NCBI GenBank assembly: GCA_021851465.1
Contig: JAJZDL010000074.1
Span: forward strand, 1-11,837
DNA: 11,837 nt
From: Acidobacteriota bacterium
GTDB taxonomy: Bacteria; Acidobacteriota; Terriglobia; Terriglobales; Acidobacteriaceae
Reading direction: 5' to 3'
This document shows, in pieces, positions 4,591 to 10,112 of this stretch. The translations under genes and the position numbers were made by a program. Every line of letters starts with the position of its first letter. Positions within the stretch are counted from its first letter, which is position 1. The notes under the pieces were generated by a model, which searched no databases, was not told where the DNA came from, and saw nothing but the letters and a program-made list of their open reading frames with translations.

Positions 4591-6051
4591 CTACGCGTTG
4601 TAGACGCCGGAGGCGACCCGACCGCCGCGACCTGTCCAGTTGGTGTGGAAGAACTCGCCGCGCGGCTTGTCCACCCGCTCGTATGTGTGCGCGCCGAAGA
4701 AGTCGCGCTGCGCCTGCAGGAGGTTCGCCGGCAGCCGTGCCGTGCGGTAGCCATCGTAGAAGGCGAGCGCGGTGGAGAAGGCCGGAGTCGGCACGCCGCT
4801 CTCGATGGCATGGACCAGGGCCTTGCGCCAGCTCGCCTGGTACTTGTTCAGCGCAGACGAGAAGAAGCCGTCCAGCAGCAGGTTGGCGAGGTTGGGGTCC
4901 TTGTCGAAGGCGGCCTTGATGTTGCCCAGGAAGATGCTGCGGATGATGCAGCCGCCACGCCACATGAGGGCGATGCCGCCCAGGTTCAGATGCCATCCAT
5001 GCTCCTTCTCCGCGGCGCGCAGCAGCATGTAGCCTTGCGCGTAGCTGATCATCTTGGAGCAGTAGAGGGCGCGCCGGACGTCTTCGATAAACGCCTTGCG
5101 CTCCGCCGTTGTCTTCGTTTTGGCCGGTCCGGACAGCACCTTGGATGCCTCCACCCGCTCGTCTTTCAGCGCCGAGAGGCAGCGAGCAAAGACGCTCTCG
5201 CCGATCAGGGTCAGCGGCATGGCGAGATCCAGCGCGGAGATCGCCGTCCACTTGCCCGTGCCCTTTTGCCCGGCCTTGTCCAGGATCTTGTCGATCAGCG
5301 GCGAGCCGTCCTCGTCCTTCATTGCGAAGATGGCCGCCGAGATCTCGATCAGGTAGCTGTCCAGCTCGCCCTTGTTCCACTCGGCGAAGACCTCGTGGAG
5401 TTCGTCGGGCGTGAGGCCCAGCGCGTCCTTCAGCAACTGGTACGCCTCGCCGATCAACTGGATGTCGCCGTACTCGATGCCGTTGTGGACCATCTTGACG
5501 TAGTGGCCCGCGCCGTCCTCGCCCACCCAGTCGCAGCAGGGCGTGCCGTCCTCGACCTTTGCCGAGATGGCCTGGAAGATCTCCTTGACGTGCGGCCACG
5601 CCGCGGGATTGCCTCCCGGCATGATGGACGGGCCGAAGCGCGCGCCCTCCTCGCCGCCGGAGACGCCGGTGCCGATAAACAGAATCCCCTTCTCCGCAAG
5701 GTACCTGGTGCGGCGGATCGAATCGGTGAAGAGCGAGTTTCCGCCGTCGATGATAATGTCGCCCTTCTCCAGATACGGCAGGACCTGCTCGATGTTGTTG
5801 TCCACCACATCGCCCGCCTTCACCATGAGCATCACGCGGCGGGGCGACTTCAGCAGGCCGCACATCTCCTCGATGGAGTGCGCGCCGACGACCTTGGTTC
5901 CCTTCGCCTCGTTCTGGATGAAGTCGTCCACCTTCGAGACGGTGCGGTTGAAGACTGCAACCTTGTACCCGTGGTCGTTCATGTTCAGGACCAGGTTCTG
6001 CCCCATCACCGCCAGCCCAATCAAACCAAGATCGCAACTGCCCTTCGACAT
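4591..6051 (-). CDS. gnd: 6-phosphogluconate dehydrogenase, decarboxylating
   Basis: The enzyme oxidises 6-phosphogluconate to ribulose 5-phosphate and CO2, making NADPH in the oxidative pentose phosphate pathway in the cytoplasm. The 486-residue length is normal. The Rossmann fold carries GLAVMGQN (12-19) and NRT (35-37), the latter typical of NADP+ preference. DGGNS (102-106), GVSGGEEGARFGPSIMPGG (129-147) and KMVHNGIEYGD (186-196) are present, with the expected catalytic Lys186 and Glu193. GTGKWT (264-269) and the helical C-terminal domain with the FFGAHTYER segment (451-459) complete it. The start at 6051 has GGGAG 7 nt upstream. No zwf or pgl gene is adjacent, so it appears to be monocistronic. 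Confidence 0.97.
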   Translation of the reverse strand: MSKGSCDLGLIGLAVMGQNLVLNMNDHGYKVAVFNRTVSKVDDFIQNEAKGTKVVGAHSIEEMCGLLKSPRRVMLMVKAGDVVDNNIEQVLPYLEKGDIIIDGGNSLFTDSIRRTRYLAEKGILFIGTGVSGGEEGARFGPSIMPGGNPAAWPHVKEIFQAISAKVEDGTPCCDWVGEDGAGHYVKMVHNGIEYGDIQLIGEAYQLLKDALGLTPDELHEVFAEWNKGELDSYLIEISAAIFAMKDEDGSPLIDKILDKAGQKGTGKWTAISALDLAMPLTLIGESVFARCLSALKDERVEASKVLSGPAKTKTTAERKAFIEDVRRALYCSKMISYAQGYMLLRAAEKEHGWHLNLGGIALMWRGGCIIRSIFLGNIKAAFDKDPNLANLLLDGFFSSALNKYQASWRKALVHAIESGVPTPAFSTALAFYDGYRTARLPANLLQAQRDFFGAHTYERVDKPRGEFFHTNWTGRGGRVASGVYNA

Positions 6052-6060
6052 AAAAACTCT

Positions 6061-6132
6061 CCCGTGTGACTGCGGCTCATGGCCCCAGTCCTGTTTGCAA
6101 TTCTATCCCTTGCCCCAGGCGGCCCGTGTGAC
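6061..6132 (-). repeat. Repeated GTCACACGGG motif upstream of gnd
   Basis: CCCGTGTGAC occurs at 6061-6070 and 6123-6132, 62 bp apart; a partial third copy CCGTGTG lies at 6168-6174. On the gnd strand this is GTCACACGGG, and the copy nearest the gene overlaps its ribosome binding site (GGGAG). The spacing is close to six helical turns. The copies could be operator sites or chance. Confidence 0.35.
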
Positions 6133-6249
6133 ATGCAGCACAACTCCGGAGGGCCGGAAGCATGCATCCGTGTGCCGCTACGCAGGAGCGCTTCGGTCCA
6201 GGCTGGGGGGTTGCGCAAAGAGGCGCGCGACGTGGCGGCGAGCGCATCT

Positions 6250-6549
6250 CTACGAGTTGGGGGCGCAGACCTGGACGAGCCCTTCGGCGACAAGCTGTGT
6301 GAGCGTGCGCAGCACGTCCGATGCGATCTCACCCGGCGCGGCGCTGTACTCCTCTTCGAGCAGCTCCGTCAGCACAGCCACCTGCACGGGCTCGCGCAGC
6401 CTGCGCCAGATCGCGCTGCCGGTGCTGCCCAGGCCGTGGCAGCGGTCGCGCTCCAGGTGCATCAGCACCACCTCGCCCTCGACCTCGGTCGCCACCGCTT
6501 CGCCGCTCCAGCAGACGATGCTGTTGCGGTCGATCCTGGGTTCATTCAT
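6250..6549 (-). CDS. PqqD-like stand-alone RiPP recognition element
   Basis: The 99-residue product matches the PqqD family layout: an N-terminal beta wing (about 15-40, GEAVATEVEGEVVLMHLERDRCHGL), the signature GLGSTGSAIWRRL (about 39-51) and a winged-helix part (LLEEEYSAAPGEIASDVLRTLTQLVAEGLV, about 63-92). Such domains bind leader peptides of ribosomally made peptides and present them to a modifying enzyme; in PQQ synthesis PqqD binds PqqA for PqqE. No PQQ, lasso peptide or radical SAM-SPASM genes are next to it, so the partner is unknown. Start 6549 is supported by AAGGA 8 nt upstream; the start lies in a tandem ATGAACCC duplication. A possible 50-codon ORF ends 4 nt upstream. Confidence 0.8.
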   Translation of the reverse strand: MNEPRIDRNSIVCWSGEAVATEVEGEVVLMHLERDRCHGLGSTGSAIWRRLREPVQVAVLTELLEEEYSAAPGEIASDVLRTLTQLVAEGLVQVCAPNS

Positions 6550-6553
6550 GGGT

Positions 6554-6706
6554 TCATTCCTTCATCTCGACCGGCCCTTGCACGCCGGTTCTCCCATGCA
6601 GGAGACCGCATCCCGTGAACGATACAGCCGGGAGAGATGATTCCGCGATGCGCGACGATCCCCAAGCGTGCCAAGGGATCGAACCGATGGAATTGGCTGG
6701 ATGCAT
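6554..6706 (-). CDS. Possible 50-residue ORF directly upstream of the PqqD-like gene
   Basis: ATG at 6706 opens a frame of 50 codons whose TGA stop (6554-6556) lies 4 nt before the pqqD-like start, and its last codons overlap that gene's ribosome binding site (AAG GAA TGA). It starts MHPANSIGSIPWHAWGSS and ends GRTGVQGPVEMKE; it has one Cys and several Ser and Gly. That arrangement fits translational coupling or a peptide precursor, but the only ribosome site is a weak AGG 3 nt before the ATG, and third-position GC is near 63 percent, lower than in neighbouring genes. It may be chance. Confidence 0.25.
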   Translation of the reverse strand: MHPANSIGSIPWHAWGSSRIAESSLPAVSFTGCGLLHGRTGVQGPVEMKE

Positions 6707-6829
6707 GGGCCTGAGCCGATTTTAGCTTGAGAGGACCGGGATTCGTCGCGATGGGCTGCGGGACGCACGAAGGAACCGAACCATCGGAGAGATCGGACCG
6801 AGAAGGGATCGGATCGAGGACTGAGGAAT

Positions 6830-6868
6830 CGGGGCCGACTCTTGCCGTATCGATCGAGTGCGGCCCCG
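6830..6868 (-). terminator. Hairpin just past the DUF4136 gene
   Basis: CGGGGCCGACTC (6830-6841) pairs with GAGTGCGGCCCCG (6856-6868) over 12 bp with one bulged base, around a 14-nt loop. It starts 7 nt after the DUF4136 stop on the minus strand. No T tract follows, so it is either a weak terminator or a message-stabilising stem. Confidence 0.45.
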
Positions 6869-6875
6869 TTCCGGA

Positions 6876-7475
6876 TCAGCTCTTTGCCTTTGGCGGAAAT
6901 TCCTTGAACATATGGTCGATGTCCTCATAGATCCGCTTCCGGTTCTCTTCGGGTTTGCCGCTTAGCTCGCCCCTGGAGACTCCGCGCCAGAGCAGGTGCT
7001 TCGACTTTGTGTCGAACAGGTCGATGACCATGTGAGCCGTCTGGATGGTGGTGGTTGTTGTGGTCGCGTCGCCGAACCCGCCGTCTCCACCGCCCCAGCC
7101 ATCCCAGCCCCAGCCGCCACCCCAGCCCATGCCCATCCCCATGCCCATGCCGTCACCCATGCCGTCGCCCATGTTGCTATAGTAGGTTTCGGCTTCCTTC
7201 TCGGAGTGGATGTTGTCGGTTGCCATAAGGGTCACCTGGCCGCCCGACGGCACCATCTGCCATCCATCCTTTTGCAGCATGTCATCGACTGCTCGTTTAA
7301 TGCGATTGGCATCCAGTTGATCGGAAACCTTCACCGTGCCCCAGGAATACGTGTGGTAGGCGGCAAAGTTGGTCTGATGGTTGTAATCAATCCCGACCTG
7401 ATCGGCAAAGCCGAAGGCAGGAGACAACAAGAGAGTCGCGCATGTGGCGACCATCAAGACGCTACGAAATTTCAT
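6876..7475 (-). CDS. DUF4136 exported protein with Gly/Met/Trp-rich insert
   Basis: The 199-residue product has a signal peptide (cleavage near FGFA-DQ, about 24-25). The DUF4136 pattern follows: VGIDYNHQTNFAAYHTYSWG near the new N-terminus, IKRAVDDMLQKDGWQMV in the middle, and a C-terminal MVIDLFDTKSKHLLWRGVSRGEL segment (about 149-171). Function of the family is unknown; many members are envelope lipoproteins, but here the only early Cys (12) lacks a good lipobox. Residues about 102-136 form a low-complexity insert of GDGM and GM repeats, then WGGGWGWDGWGGG, followed by a run of six Thr. Start 7475 has GGAGGG 10 nt upstream; another ATG eight residues... upstream at the GGAGGG itself (7499) is less likely. 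It appears to be a single-gene unit. Confidence 0.82.
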   Translation of the reverse strand: MKFRSVLMVATCATLLLSPAFGFADQVGIDYNHQTNFAAYHTYSWGTVKVSDQLDANRIKRAVDDMLQKDGWQMVPSGGQVTLMATDNIHSEKEAETYYSNMGDGMGDGMGMGMGMGWGGGWGWDGWGGGDGGFGDATTTTTTIQTAHMVIDLFDTKSKHLLWRGVSRGELSGKPEENRKRIYEDIDHMFKEFPPKAKS

Positions 7476-7926
7476 AGAATGAAAACCCTCCATTTCCAGC
7501 AGGCGTTCGCCGGCTAGGTTTATTGATGCGGGTCGATGCGAGTCTGTTGTATCCACCCAACCCATCGACTGGCCCGGCTGCCGACGCATCGCGGCCGACC
7601 GGTTGGAACGCCGCCGGGCCGTGGCCGAGTCAACGCTGCCGATGGTCTCCTGAGAACCTGTCCAGAAAGTACAGAACCAGCGCTCAACGAGGAGACAAGC
7701 AACGACGAAATACGGGGATTCTTCCCCTGCGACAAGCTCAGGGTCAGAATGACAATTCATAAATCTTCGATGAAACGCACTGTTTCTGAACAGATTCTGA
7801 GAGACGATCGAGGCGTCTGTAGCTGGCCGGCAGACGAACTGTGCCCGGTACGAACTTGGTTCCTGCCGGACGCGTGTGCGCACTGCGGACTTGACTGCAA
7901 GGGCTGCGACCACATCAACTGGAACG
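7476..7926. other. Divergent intergenic region between DUF4136 and ftsB-like genes
   Basis: About 450 bp separate the two divergent genes. The stretch holds one dispersed repeat copy (7711-7755), the dyad CTGTT-TCTG-AACAG (7780-7793), a 6-bp hairpin CGTCTG/CAGACG (7814-7836) and a Cys-rich open frame that runs into the ftsB-like gene. TTGACT near 7891 resembles a -35 box, but no matching -10 follows. Confidence 0.55.
7711..7755 (+). repeat. Dispersed palindromic intergenic repeat, copy 6
   Basis: TACGGGGATTCTTCCCCTG, loop CGACAAGCT, then CAGGGTCAGAATGACAA. The arms ATTCTTCCCCTG and CAGGGTCAGAAT pair at 10 of 12 positions. It is nearly identical to the copy at 746-789 about 7 kb away. Confidence 0.75.
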
Positions 7927-8283
7927 ATGGAAGAAGGCCCGGCAATTCTGGCGAATCGGCATGGCGCTGCATCGCTGCGCGCGCTGTACGCGCGGCTCTC
8001 GATGGGGCGGCGCAGGCTGGCGACGGCGGCGGCGGCGGCGCTGGCCCTGGCGGTGGCGTATCACGTCGTCTTCGGGGCCAATGGGCTGACGGTGTATGAG
8101 CAGAAGCGGCAGGAGACGCATCGGCTCACCCGGCAGATGCAGGAGCTGCAACGCGAGAACGACCTGTTGACGGTGCATGTGAACCGGCTGCAGAGCGACC
8201 CCGATGCGATCGAACACCAGGCGCGCGAAGAGCTGCACTACGCGCGTCCGGGAGAGGTCATCTACGCGCTTCCCAGCAAGTGA
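7927..8283 (+). CDS. FtsB/DivIC-like septum formation initiator
   Basis: The 118-residue product has a short cytoplasmic N-terminus, one membrane helix at about 30-50 (LATAAAAALALAVAYHVVFG) and a periplasmic coiled coil (about 58-95, EQKRQETHRLTRQMQELQRENDLL in heptads), ending DAIEHQAREELHYARPGEVIYALP. That last segment is typical of FtsB/DivIC proteins, which bridge FtsL and FtsQ in the divisome. Start 7927 has only a weak TGGA upstream; GTG 7876 and ATG 8002 are alternatives, the last giving MGRRR directly before the helix. The gene is convergent with the radical SAM gene (26 nt apart). It is not next to eno, a common partner of ftsB. Confidence 0.82.
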   Translation: MEEGPAILANRHGAASLRALYARLSMGRRRLATAAAAALALAVAYHVVFGANGLTVYEQKRQETHRLTRQMQELQRENDLLTVHVNRLQSDPDAIEHQAREELHYARPGEVIYALPSK

Positions 8284-8309
8284 GATCGGGCCGGACGAAT
8301 CGAGCCGGA

Positions 8310-9404
8310 TTAAGGGATCGTTGCCGGTTGTTGCAGGGCCACAGGCCGATATGCGGGCTCGAATCCAAGGCTGCGCGCGACGTTCAGAATCTTGTCGAAG
8401 TTGAGGCTGATGGTTGCGCCTGCCTTCTGCGTCACCTCGTCCTCGATGGGGATGTCGAAGTCGTCCGCGCCGTAGAGCAGCCCCTCGAGCGCGCGCTCGT
8501 TCTGGGTGAGCACGGAGGTGCGGATGCGCGGGATGTTGTCCAGATAGATCCGGCTCAGGGCCAAGTGGCGCAGGTATTCGGCGGATGTGATCTCGATGTT
8601 GCCGAGCTGCGCGCCGAGCGGAGTGGCCCAGGGCTTGAAGGTCCAGCAGAGGAAGCTCTCCTGCGCGCCGGTCTCGTCCTGGAAGCGGCGTGTGCGGTCG
8701 AGGTGCTCGATGCGCTCCTCGATGCTCTCGTCGAAGCCGATGACCATGGTTGCGGTGGTGCGCAGTCCGGCGGCGGCGATGGCAGCCTGCGCCTGAAAGA
8801 ACTGCGCCACGGTGTATTTGAACTTGCTGTGCCGGCGGCGGAAGTCTTCGGTGAGGATCTCCGAGCCTCCGCCGGTGATCCAGCGGACACCTGCCTGCTT
8901 GAGGCGCTCGGCGGCGGCGGCGTAGGAGAGCGAGGCGTGGTCGGCGAGGTACATGAACTCGGCGATGGTGAAGGCGTAGAGTTCGATGCGGTCGCCGTAG
9001 CGGGCGCGGATGGCGCGCACCAGGTTGCAGTAGTGGTCGATGGTGAGCTGCGGGTTGAAGCCCCCGTTGAATCCTGCGAGGTCTCCGCCGAGCGCGAGCA
9101 GCTCATCCAGCTTGGCGAATATCTGCTGCTCGGTGAGGACGTATCCGCCGGCCTGTTCTGGAAGCGTGTAGAAGGCGCAGTAGTCGCACTGCGCCACGCA
9201 GACATTGGTGGTATTGACGATGCGCATCAGCAGGTAGGTGCAGGAGCCTGGCGCGTGGAAGCGCGCGCGCACCTGGGAGGCGAGCGCGCGCATCTCAGGG
9301 TCGCTGGCCTCGCGCCAGAGCAGAAGGGCGTCGGCGGGCGAGATGCGCTCGCGCCGCTCGACCTTGCGGCGGATCTCGGGCAGGGTTGCGGACGGCTGGC
9401 TCAC
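8310..9404 (-). CDS. mqnC: MqnC-like radical SAM enzyme (cyclic dehypoxanthinyl futalosine synthase family)
   Basis: The 364-residue enzyme has the radical SAM motif C69-VAQ-C73-DY-C76 in NTTNVCVAQCDYCAFYT, a GGG SAM-binding segment (ITGGGSEIL, about 176-184) and the MqnC-type LRTTATMVIGFDESIEERIEHL and RRFQDETG segments, with a C-terminal domain containing TSVLTQNERALEGLLYGADDFD. MqnC cyclises dehypoxanthine futalosine in the futalosine route to menaquinone. The region usually like QGGHHP reads NGGFNPQL, and the motif before the first Cys is shorter than usual, so this may be a diverged member or paralogue with a related substrate. Translation begins at GTG 9404 (the nearby ATG is out of frame); the ribosome site is weak. 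A MarR gene ends 54 nt upstream on the same strand, suggesting an operon. Confidence 0.75.
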   Translation of the reverse strand: MSQPSATLPEIRRKVERRERISPADALLLWREASDPEMRALASQVRARFHAPGSCTYLLMRIVNTTNVCVAQCDYCAFYTLPEQAGGYVLTEQQIFAKLDELLALGGDLAGFNGGFNPQLTIDHYCNLVRAIRARYGDRIELYAFTIAEFMYLADHASLSYAAAAERLKQAGVRWITGGGSEILTEDFRRRHSKFKYTVAQFFQAQAAIAAAGLRTTATMVIGFDESIEERIEHLDRTRRFQDETGAQESFLCWTFKPWATPLGAQLGNIEITSAEYLRHLALSRIYLDNIPRIRTSVLTQNERALEGLLYGADDFDIPIEDEVTQKAGATISLNFDKILNVARSLGFEPAYRPVALQQPATIP

Positions 9405-9458
9405 CTGTCCATTCTACGTTGTCTCGCCGAAGACGGCGTGGATCCCGTCCGCCGCGCC

Positions 9459-9932
9459 CTATATGTGTTTGCACGATTCGAGCGCGCGGATGGCATCGAG
9501 CGCTTCGGTCAGCGCGGCCCTGCCGACCTTCTGCTCGAAGCCGCGCTGCATTCTGTCGAAGGCTGCGATGACGCGCAGCGCGCAGCGCTTGCCGGGCGGC
9601 TTCAGCGCAAGCAGGTACCCGCGCGCGTCGGACGGATCGATCTTCCGCTGCACGAGGCCCTTCGCCTCCAGCGAAGAGATGGCATGGCTCACGTTGCCGC
9701 GCGTCGTGGCAAAGGTCTCGGCCAGGTGCGACGGTTTGATGGGGCGCGGCGCCTCGAAGAAGATCGCCGCAAGCAGCAGGCCCTCCATGAACCCAAGGCC
9801 GTCCGCGGAGAAAGCATCGGCCGCGACGCGGTCGAAGTGCCGCGACGCGCGCTTCACCGTGAACATGGGGCTCTCGCGTAGGAAGGCTTCAATGCGCATC
9901 GCCGGATGGATATAGTTTACTCGATCAATCAT
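9459..9932 (-). CDS. MarR-family winged-helix transcriptional regulator
   Basis: The 157-residue product has the MarR layout: N-terminal dimer helix (MRIEAFLRESPMFTVKRASRHFDRV), the winged helix-turn-helix at about 67-115 with recognition helix TTRGNVSHAISSLEAKGLV, wing DPSDARGYLLALKPPG, and a C-terminal dimer helix. Such proteins are usually repressors that release DNA on binding a small ligand. Start 9932 is uncertain: neither it nor ATG 9899 (12th codon) has a clear ribosome site, TTGCGC and TAAACT 16 nt apart straddle the longer start, and family members often begin near the MRIEAF segment. It is followed by the radical SAM gene and is divergent from the TonB-dependent receptor gene, with 180 bp between, so it may control either or both. 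Confidence 0.85.
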   Translation of the reverse strand: MIDRVNYIHPAMRIEAFLRESPMFTVKRASRHFDRVAADAFSADGLGFMEGLLLAAIFFEAPRPIKPSHLAETFATTRGNVSHAISSLEAKGLVQRKIDPSDARGYLLALKPPGKRCALRVIAAFDRMQRGFEQKVGRAALTEALDAIRALESCKHI

Positions 9933-9960
9933 TTAGCGCAAGACGAAAGTATCGTTGCCC

Positions 9961-9990
9961 CTCTGCGCGCACTCCTGCATCATCGCAGAG
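9961..9990. promoter_or_regulatory. Inverted repeat between marR and the receptor gene
   Basis: CTCTGCG (9961-9967) and CGCAGAG (9984-9990) are perfect 7-bp reverse complements with a 16-nt spacer. The site is 28 bp from the marR start and in the shared divergent region, a plausible place for an operator, though the spacer is long for a typical MarR site. Confidence 0.3.
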
Positions 9991-10112
9991 AGGTTTTCTG
10001 CGCGACCGATCGCACGGCTGGCCGCTTTTCATTCCCGCACCGTCGTTCTTTCCCGATGCGCCGTCCCCAGGCCCATGCTGTATTCCGCAAACAGAAGGCA
10101 GACCGCACCCAC

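Larger units (their letters stand above)
6550..6875. other. Gene-poor gap with hairpin and GATCG-rich sequence
   Basis: This 326-bp gap holds the upstream region of the pqqD-like gene, a possible 50-codon minus-strand ORF (6554-6706), a stretch with many GGATCG/CCGATC-like words (about 6655-6860) and a strong hairpin (6830-6868). I found no clear promoter. Confidence 0.6.

Noticed and set aside
4645..6069. Long + strand open frame of 474 codons opposite gnd
   Set aside because: It is antisense to a complete, well conserved gnd. High GC at third codon positions keeps the opposite strand free of stops. The translated product has no recognisable family features.
6645..6740. tRNA-like words (GGTTCGATCCC on the minus strand, as in a T arm)
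   Set aside because: The bases flanking the TTCGATC loop do not pair as a 5-bp T stem, and no acceptor or anticodon arm can be drawn.
7780..7793. LexA-type SOS box CTGTT-TCTG-AACAG
   Set aside because: The CTG and CAG halves are 8 nt apart, not the 10 of the enterobacterial site, and the nearest gene is a division protein far downstream with no visible promoter at the dyad.
8280..9881. 533-codon + strand open frame across the radical SAM and MarR genes
   Set aside because: It lies opposite two clearly identified genes and crosses their boundary; low-complexity Glu/Ala/Arg-rich translation is typical of antisense frames in GC-rich DNA.
9933..10112. Cobalamin riboswitch before the BtuB-like receptor
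   Set aside because: No B12-box-like GCCACTG and too little room for the full fold; the only dyad is the simple 7-bp one at 9961-9990.
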